Source: JAHEGP01 sp963751595 (lineage in GTDB: Bacteria > Pseudomonadota > Gammaproteobacteria > Pseudomonadales > JAHEGP01). Taken from it: a stretch of 64,000 bases of DNA. Positions 58,536-64,000 of the stretch are shown here, one piece after another. The DNA is taken from positions 124,001-188,000 of the forward strand of contig CAVVVC010000006.1 in the NCBI GenBank assembly GCA_963751595.1. The letters run 5' to 3'. The first letter of the stretch is position 1. Every line of letters begins with the position of its first letter. Made by a program: the position numbers and the translations under genes. The notes beneath the pieces are model-generated. The model was given only the letters and a program-made list of their open reading frames with translations, ran no database searches and was not told the origin of the DNA.

Positions 58536-60865
58536 TGGAACAGTACCGCATTGCCCTGGTCGGCAACCCGAATAGCGGCAAGACCACCCTTTTCAATCGG
58601 CTGACGGGTTCCCACCAGAAGGTTGGCAACTGGCCTGGTGTGACGGTGGAGCGCAAAAGCGGCTTTTTCAAACATGCCGAACAACGCTTCGAGGTCATCG
58701 ACCTGCCCGGCACCTACTCGCTGCACGTCACCCACGAAGAAGAGTCCATTGACCAGCAAATTGCCCAGCGCTTCGTGCTGGAGGGTACGGCGCAACTGCT
58801 GGTAAATATCATCGATGCCTCCAGCATGGAGCGTGGGCTTTACCTCACAACCCAGTTGCTCGAGGCCGACCGCCCGCTGGTGGTGGTGCTGAACATGATT
58901 GATGTGGCCGACAAGGAGGGGTTGCATATCGACCCCTATGCCCTGTCCGCCGCTTTGGGTTGTCCGGTGGTGCCGCTGGTGGCGAGCCGCGGTGAGGGCC
59001 TCACCACACTGGTCGATGTCATCTCCACCCATGTAAACGACGATACCGCCACCCCCGGCTGGGCCGAACTGGGCTTCCCGATAAACCGGGCATTGCTGGG
59101 TATCCGGGGGTTACTCGCCCAACATCGTATCGATGTCAGTCCGCTCCATGCCACTGCTATTCTCGAGGGCGATCATGGGGTCATGCAGGGCTATGACGAT
59201 GCCCTGCACAGCCAACTCGAGTCCCTGGTTGCCGATGCCGAGCAGGCGCTTCAAGTGCCGGTCGTCGAAGCACTGACCAACGCTCGCTTTAACTGGATAT
59301 CGCGCATTACCGAACAAGCGGTGCGACGGGATCAGCACGAACACCGCAGTTTTACCGACCTCCTCGACAGTATCCTGTTGAACCGTTTCCTGGCCCTGCC
59401 GATTTTTCTCGGGGTGATGTACCTGATGTTCATGCTGACGATCAATGTCGGCGGCGCTTTCATCGATTTTTTTGACCAGGTGGTGGGGGCCCTGCTGGTC
59501 GAAACTCCGCGCCACTGGTTGACCGAGACCGGCCTGCCCGGATGGTTGGTGGCGCTGCTCACTGACGGCCTGGGGGGCGGGCTGCAACTGGTGGCAAGCT
59601 TTATCCCGGTAATCGGCACCCTGTTCCTTTTCCAGTCGTTCCTCGAGGACTCCGGCTATATGGCCCGAGTGGCGTTCATCCTCGACCGGGTGATGCGCAG
59701 CATCGGGCTGCCCGGCAAGTCCTTCGTACCGCTGATCGTGGGATTTGGTTGCAATGTGCCGGCCATCATGGCGACCCGCACCCTCGAAAGCCCCCAGGAC
59801 CGACTGATGACGGCGATTATGGCGCCGTTCATGTCCTGTGGCGCACGCCTCACCGTATACACCCTCTTCGCCGCGGCGTTCTTCCCCAGCAACGGTCAAA
59901 ACGTCATTTTCGGCTTGTACATCATCGGTATCGTGCTGGCGGTTCTATCGGGTCTGTTGGTGCGCCGACGCCTGCTGGCCAGCAGCGTTACCCCGTTCCT
60001 GATGGAGCTGCCCAACTATCACATTCCCACACTGCGTGGTCTGCTGATACACACCTGGCATCGGCTCAAGGGTTTTATCCTCCGCGCCGGTAAGGCGATT
60101 GTGCTGGTGGTGGTGGTCCTCAACGTCGTCAACTCACTCGGCACCGATGGCAGTTTCGGCAACAGCAATTCCGAAAAATCCGTGCTGTCGGTGATCGGAA
60201 AAACTATCACCCCGGTTTTTGCACCGATGGGGGTCGAGGAGGAGAACTGGCCCGCGACCGTGGGCATATTCAGCGGTATTTTCGCCAAGGAAGTGGTGGT
60301 AGGTACACTCGATGCACTCTACAGCGCCATGGCCCGGGGCGTTAACGGCCCGACGGATACCGGGCCACCGCCAACCCTGCTAAGCCAGTTACGAGGCGCC
60401 GCCGCTACCATTCCGGAAAACCTGGCCGGCCTGACCGAACTGTTTGGCGACCCCCTCGGCCTTGGCGTCGGTGACCTCAGCGCAACGGCCAGCTTCGCCG
60501 AAGCCCGGCAGGTTCAGGTAACGACCCTGGACATGATGGCTTCCCTGTTCGACGGCCAACTGGGGGCATTTGCCTACCTCCTGTTCGTGTTGCTGTATGT
60601 GCCCTGCGTTGCAACGCTCGGTGTGCTGTACAAAGAAGCCGGCCCCTTTTGGGCGTTTTTTTCGGCCGGCTGGAATACCCTGATCGCCTACACCGTGGCA
60701 GTCATCGTCTATCAGGTGGGCCGTTTCGGCGTCCACCCTGGCAGCAGCATTGCCTGGATTACGGCCATGGGCGTATTGCTGGGGAGCGGCTGCGCACTGC
60801 TGATTTACCTTGGCCGCCGACAGCTGCGCGACCCTCAATTGATACCGACGGTCAATATCGAATGA
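58532..60865 (+). CDS. feoB: Ferrous iron transporter FeoB
   Basis: FeoB is the inner-membrane Fe(II) importer. The 777-residue product has an N-terminal G domain: G1 GNPNSGKTTLFN, G3 DLPGTYSL and G4 NMID. A helical GDI-like region (about 170-265) follows, then about eight to ten transmembrane segments with the Gate motifs (GFGCNVPAIMATRT, FAKEVVVGTL, PCVATLGVLYKE). Length is normal. No feoC follows; the next gene is unrelated. Confidence 0.97.
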   Translation: MMEQYRIALVGNPNSGKTTLFNRLTGSHQKVGNWPGVTVERKSGFFKHAEQRFEVIDLPGTYSLHVTHEEESIDQQIAQRFVLEGTAQLLVNIIDASSMERGLYLTTQLLEADRPLVVVLNMIDVADKEGLHIDPYALSAALGCPVVPLVASRGEGLTTLVDVISTHVNDDTATPGWAELGFPINRALLGIRGLLAQHRIDVSPLHATAILEGDHGVMQGYDDALHSQLESLVADAEQALQVPVVEALTNARFNWISRITEQAVRRDQHEHRSFTDLLDSILLNRFLALPIFLGVMYLMFMLTINVGGAFIDFFDQVVGALLVETPRHWLTETGLPGWLVALLTDGLGGGLQLVASFIPVIGTLFLFQSFLEDSGYMARVAFILDRVMRSIGLPGKSFVPLIVGFGCNVPAIMATRTLESPQDRLMTAIMAPFMSCGARLTVYTLFAAAFFPSNGQNVIFGLYIIGIVLAVLSGLLVRRRLLASSVTPFLMELPNYHIPTLRGLLIHTWHRLKGFILRAGKAIVLVVVVLNVVNSLGTDGSFGNSNSEKSVLSVIGKTITPVFAPMGVEEENWPATVGIFSGIFAKEVVVGTLDALYSAMARGVNGPTDTGPPPTLLSQLRGAAATIPENLAGLTELFGDPLGLGVGDLSATASFAEARQVQVTTLDMMASLFDGQLGAFAYLLFVLLYVPCVATLGVLYKEAGPFWAFFSAGWNTLIAYTVAVIVYQVGRFGVHPGSSIAWITAMGVLLGSGCALLIYLGRRQLRDPQLIPTVNIE

Positions 60866-61019
60866 GGACCCCAAAATGGCACCCGATCCGGCTGCAGGTC
60901 ACGGTAGGTTCGAGGGCAAAAATCGTGTATTGTTAAGGCGCAGCTTAAACAGCCGTTAGATAAGGTTATATCGGCGGCGCTACTGTACCCGTTCATTCGC
61001 ACACAGAAGGCCCCCTGAG

Positions 61020-61541
61020 ATGGTTATGTCGATCCAAAACGTTAACGGAGTTGGCCCCGCAGCTGCTGAAGCGCTGGCCCAACATGGCGTTGTTACCCCC
61101 GAGCAACTGGCAGCGAGTACTGTCGAAGTCATCAGCAAGGTGCCGGGCTTCAGTGAGGCAAGGGCACAGCGGATCATCACCGCCGCCCAGGTCCTGGCAA
61201 ACCCCGATTCCGCGCCATCGGCAGCCGTCACTGAAGCACCCGCAACAGCCCCGGGAGACAAAGCGGGCGACGAAGCGGTAGGTCAGGATCCTGCCACCGA
61301 CGCCGAAACCGAAACCGAAGCAGAAGCAGAAGAGGACGAAGAAACCGGCGAAACCGAACAGGGAAAGAAAGAGAAAGACAAGGACAAGAAGAAAAAGAAG
61401 AAAGGCAAGAAAAAGAGCAAGAAAGGGAAGAAAGGGAAGAAAGGGAAGAAAGGGAAGAAAGGGAAGAAAGGGAAGAAAGGGAAGAAAGGGAAGAAAGGGA
61501 AGAAAAAGGATAAGGGCAAGAAGAAGAAAAAGAAAAAATAA
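61020..61541 (+). CDS. Helix-hairpin-helix protein with Lys-Gly repeat tail
   Basis: The 173-residue product has an N-terminal HhH module (about 1-62; QNVNGVGPAAAEALAQHGVV, SKVPGFSEARAQRIITAAQ), as in DNA-binding or DUF4332-type proteins. An Ala/Pro/acidic linker (about 63-118) leads to a very basic tail made of Lys-Lys-Gly units. The tail is encoded by nine tandem copies of a 9-bp unit. This gives a bipolar acidic-then-basic disordered protein that may bind DNA or RNA non-specifically, like histone-H1-type bacterial proteins. Function unknown. Confidence 0.8.
   Translation: MVMSIQNVNGVGPAAAEALAQHGVVTPEQLAASTVEVISKVPGFSEARAQRIITAAQVLANPDSAPSAAVTEAPATAPGDKAGDEAVGQDPATDAETETEAEAEEDEETGETEQGKKEKDKDKKKKKKGKKKSKKGKKGKKGKKGKKGKKGKKGKKGKKGKKKDKGKKKKKKK
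61419..61499 (+). repeat. Nine tandem copies of AAGAAAGGG inside the Lys-rich gene
   Basis: The 9-bp unit AAGAAAGGG is repeated nine times without change and encodes Lys-Lys-Gly. As the unit is three codons long, expansion or loss alters tail length without frameshift. Confidence 0.95.
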
Positions 61542-61614
61542 ACCTGGTAATGCCGCGCCCCCTCAGTTGTCCGGCCGCGTGCGGCAACAATAATAGCCGA
61601 GATGGAAACTGCCC

Positions 61615-62538
61615 ATGCTAGCGTTCCTGCCGCCACCTCTGCGTGGCATTATCGCCATGTCGATATTGGCCTTGAATACCCTGCTGCTGGCCCCGCTGCT
61701 GATCACGGTCACGCTGCTTCGCGTCCTCATTCCCGTGGATGGCTGGCGCAAATGGTGCACAGCCGCGGCCATCTGGATTGCCGAGCTCTGGATAAGCATC
61801 AATTCGTTCTGGATGCGACTCACCCAGAATATCGACTGGGATGTTGAAGGCGTCGAGCACCTGGATAAGCAGCATTGGTATCTGGTGACCTGCAATCACC
61901 AGTCCTGGGCGGATATTTTTATCCTGCAGCACCTGTTCAACCGCAAGATACCGATGCTCAAGTTTTTCCTCAAACAGCAACTCATCTGGGTGCCGGTCAT
62001 CGGGCTTTGCTGGTGGGCGCTGGATTTTCCGTTCATGAAGCGCTACAGCAAGGAATATCTCGAAAAACATCCTGAAAAACGCGGCCAGGACTTCGAAAGC
62101 ACCCGCCGCGCCTGTGAGAAGTTCCAGTACACCCCGGTGACGGTCTTCAATTTTCTTGAGGGCACGCGCTTTACCGATGAAAAACATGAACGGCAACAAT
62201 CCCCCTACCGCCACCTGCTCAAGCCCAAGGCAGGGGGCATTGGCTTCGTGGTGGGGGCAATGGGCAACAGCATCAATGCGTTGCTGGATGTTACCCTTGC
62301 CTACCCCGGCAACCCGCAACCCTCGCTCTGGTTTTTTATGTGCGGGCGGCTGGAACCGGTACGAGTCAGGGTGCAACAGCGCACAATTCCGCCCGAATTC
62401 CTGGGCAAAAACTATTCCGAGGACGAGGTGTTTCGCTACCAATTTCAGCAATGGGTAACACAGCTTTGGCAGGAAAAAGACGGCCTGCTGGATCAACTCA
62501 ACCGGGTCGAAAATGTCAGTCCTGATATTCAGACTTAA
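61615..62538 (+). CDS. Lysophospholipid acyltransferase, PlsC family (YihG-like)
   Basis: The 307-residue membrane enzyme has an N-terminal hydrophobic region (about 10-60), the acyltransferase motif CNHQSWADIF (H-x4-D), FNFLEGTRFT (motif III) and the proline-containing late motif (VTLAYPGNPQP). These fit the YihG/AGPAT branch, which esterifies lysophosphatidic or lysophospholipid acceptors. It overlaps the next gene by 26 bases. Confidence 0.9.
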   Translation: MLAFLPPPLRGIIAMSILALNTLLLAPLLITVTLLRVLIPVDGWRKWCTAAAIWIAELWISINSFWMRLTQNIDWDVEGVEHLDKQHWYLVTCNHQSWADIFILQHLFNRKIPMLKFFLKQQLIWVPVIGLCWWALDFPFMKRYSKEYLEKHPEKRGQDFESTRRACEKFQYTPVTVFNFLEGTRFTDEKHERQQSPYRHLLKPKAGGIGFVVGAMGNSINALLDVTLAYPGNPQPSLWFFMCGRLEPVRVRVQQRTIPPEFLGKNYSEDEVFRYQFQQWVTQLWQEKDGLLDQLNRVENVSPDIQT

Positions 62539-62878
62539 CGGCGCAGACCACGAGGAAGCGGACGAAGTTCGCCAGTTACTGGAACACCATCAACTGGACT
62601 TTTACGAAACCTCGGCAGGCCGCTGGGGCATTTCTGTAGCCGGCCTGTGGCTGCAAGACGAAGCCCGGGCCGACGAGGCGAGGGCGCTCCTGGATCAATA
62701 TGCCCGCGAGCGCCAGCTCAAAGTTCGCCAGCAGTATCAACAGGCACGGGACCGGGGCGAACATCATAGTCTCTGGCAACGGGCCTTCGACGCGCCGGTG
62801 CGAACAGTGGCCATTCTGCTATTGGTTGGGGTAATCGCCTACCTTTCGGTGTGGCCTTTCATCGATCTGATCGACTGA
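62513..62878 (+). CDS. DUF6164 family membrane protein
   Basis: The 121-residue protein has a soluble N-terminal domain (VLIFRLNGADHEEADEVRQLL, YETSAGRWGISVAGLWL) and one C-terminal transmembrane helix (TVAILLLVGVIAYLSVWPF). It fits the family I know as DUF6164, of unknown role. It overlaps the acyltransferase gene by 26 bases and is thus probably co-translated. Confidence 0.8.
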   Translation: MSVLIFRLNGADHEEADEVRQLLEHHQLDFYETSAGRWGISVAGLWLQDEARADEARALLDQYARERQLKVRQQYQQARDRGEHHSLWQRAFDAPVRTVAILLLVGVIAYLSVWPFIDLID

Positions 62879-62973
62879 GCTGGCATTGACAACTGGCTGG
62901 CAGCCGGTCTAGACACCCTCCCCAGGCGTGCGTTTTCGCCCTGGTACTTTCAACGCAGAAGTAACCCCCGATA

Positions 62974-63480
62974 CTAGAAGTGAAGACGTCGTGGCACCGA
63001 TTCCGACCTCACCTGCAAACCGGCCTCACGCAGTTCCTCGATCAACTGTCCCGCCTCCTCCTTGTTGAGGAAGCTGCCCAGCTCTATCTGCTGACTGCGA
63101 TCATACAGCACGATGCCGGGCGCATCCCAGGGATGTTGAGCGGCCACAATGGCAATGGCCGCCTGCTCGCGCTCGAGGCGCCAGTGCCGACGGGGAAAAT
63201 TATGGCCTTCATCCACGCTAATCCCCTCGGTGTCTATCCTGACCACCTGGCGCAGGTGCAGCTTCCAACTTACGTAATGCAAGCCCAGGTAGAGCGCCGC
63301 GACCTCGATGCCGGCGAAGGGGAGTATTACCCAGGCTCCAGCCACCGTCCAGAACAGGGCTATTACCAGGGTAAAACCCCCCAATACGGCGATCAGCCAC
63401 CGATTTTGCTGCCAGTTCATCGAACGGTTCGGGCGCACCAACAACACCCGGGTATCGCCATCAAGTTCACGCTTTACCAT
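62974..63480 (-). CDS. DUF2244 integral membrane protein
   Basis: The 168-residue protein has two adjacent transmembrane helices (about 28-72; WLIAVLGGFTLVIALFW, WVILPFAGIEVAALYLGLHY) followed by a beta-rich cytoplasmic part (VVRIDTEGISVDEG, RRHWRLEREQAAIAIV). This is the DUF2244 pattern. Function unknown; relatives often lie near cytochrome oxidase genes, not seen here. It is divergent from the SulP gene. Confidence 0.85.
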   Translation of the reverse strand: MVKRELDGDTRVLLVRPNRSMNWQQNRWLIAVLGGFTLVIALFWTVAGAWVILPFAGIEVAALYLGLHYVSWKLHLRQVVRIDTEGISVDEGHNFPRRHWRLEREQAAIAIVAAQHPWDAPGIVLYDRSQQIELGSFLNKEEAGQLIEELREAGLQVRSESVPRRLHF

Positions 63481-63720
63481 TTGTTTTCCTGAGCTATCTC
63501 CGGGTATCGGTTCTCACGGCCACAGACTTCTCTACGCGTGCTGTGGCCATAACGGCCACTGTACTTACGATGCCGGGGAGAGCCCGACACCGTCGGCCCT
63601 TCTCGCAGCAGCAGGCTCGGGCCAAATACCTTCTACTCAAAGCGCAGGCGCCAACTGCTGTGCGCCGGTGTTTTAGTCGCTACAATAGGGTTTTTCCTGA
63701 CTACCAACGGGAGTACCGCC

Positions 63721-64000
63721 GTGAAGAGCAGGCTGCCTGTCCCACCCTGGATCGCAGATTACCAGATGTCATGGCTGCGACCCGATCTCATTGCCGGCAT
63801 CACTGTCGCCGTGCTCTTGATACCCCAGTCCATGGCCTACGCGCTGCTGGCGGGATTACCTCCGATTACCGGCATGTACGCCGCACTGGCCGGTCTGGTC
63901 GCATACGCCCTGGCAGGCTCTTCAAGGCATATGTCGGTGGGCCCCGCCGCCCTCGATTCCATTCTGCTGGCATCGGGGGTCAGCCTGATCGCCACCGCAG
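63721..64000 (+). CDS. SulP family anion transporter, N-terminal part only
   Basis: The first 93 residues are visible before the window ends. GTG 63721 follows GGGAG. The sequence WLRPDLIAGITVAVLLIPQSMAYALLAGLPPITGMYAAL is the SulP signature in the first helices, followed by YALAGSSRHMSVGPAAL. SulP proteins transport sulfate, bicarbonate or other anions; the C-terminal STAS domain lies outside. A possible -10 (TACAAT) is at 63681-63686. Confidence 0.9.
   Translation, partial: MKSRLPVPPWIADYQMSWLRPDLIAGITVAVLLIPQSMAYALLAGLPPITGMYAALAGLVAYALAGSSRHMSVGPAALDSILLASGVSLIATA

Noticed and set aside
61283..61636. Phe/Pro-rich frame with TM-like repeats on the minus strand
   Set aside because: It is the complement of the AAGAAAGGG repeat and has no ribosome-binding site.

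Overview
The window is a GC-rich, gene-dense stretch of a gammaproteobacterial chromosome. The evidence is the set of neighbours hrcA-grpE-dnaK-dnaJ, recN, fur, bamE, rnfH, ratA and smpB, together with ptsP, feoAB and a BamA/TamA-type outer-membrane protein. The mix of a Baeyer-Villiger-type monooxygenase, an N-acyl-D-amino-acid deacylase, a long FabG paired with a thiolase, two PPK2 enzymes and a bactofilin would fit a marine Cellvibrionales-like bacterium. That placement is inference, not proof. No rRNA, tRNA, tmRNA or CRISPR array was seen.

Layout. 1-10.4 kb is core: the heat-shock chaperone cluster on the minus strand (dnaJ cut by the window edge), with sigma-32-like promoters before grpE and dnaK; recN divergent from hrcA behind two LexA boxes; fur divergent from bamE; rnfH overlapping ratA; a sodium symporter; smpB. 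10.4-19.3 kb is mixed housekeeping: a phospholipase-D lipoprotein, an FMN reductase, an anchored M16 peptidase, YchJ-like and YecA-like SEC-C proteins, a BASS transporter, and an unknown gene behind a good LexA-type operator. 19.3-21.1 kb holds an IS110/IS1111-type element with a long structured downstream end (bridge-RNA candidate), abutting a MITE-like inverted repeat. 21.1-26.5 kb is accessory: a PPK2, two paralogous 61-residue membrane proteins that share a conserved structured leader, two decaying genes (PLP decarboxylase, cysteine synthase) and a winged-helix/hydrolase fusion.

26.5-29.4 kb carries the divergent FabG and thiolase pair. 29.5-31.1 kb is a visibly AT-richer two-gene operon of a HIT protein and an HNH nuclease, coupled by ATGA; it is a defence candidate. 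31.2-49 kb contains a Lon-substrate-domain protein, a remnant of a UvrD-type helicase, a ZIP-like membrane protein whose central loop is two cyclic-nucleotide-binding domains, UspA, ptsP, an MgtC/DUF4010 protein, a polyphosphate:AMP phosphotransferase, a flavin monooxygenase with a phosphatase, a bactofilin and redox enzymes. 49-64 kb contains a helical-repeat lipoprotein, a deacylase operon, an esterase, an Omp85 protein, a second PLD lipoprotein divergent from Fur-boxed feoAB, a lysine-repeat HhH protein, an acyltransferase and the start of a SulP transporter.

The regulatory logic that can be read directly is heat shock (sigma-32 plus HrcA), SOS (LexA at recN and at one unknown gene) and iron (Fur with a box at feoA). 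The best candidates for something undescribed are the duplicated leader/small-membrane-protein genes, the HIT-HNH operon, the LexA-boxed unknown gene and the CNB-in-ZIP protein.
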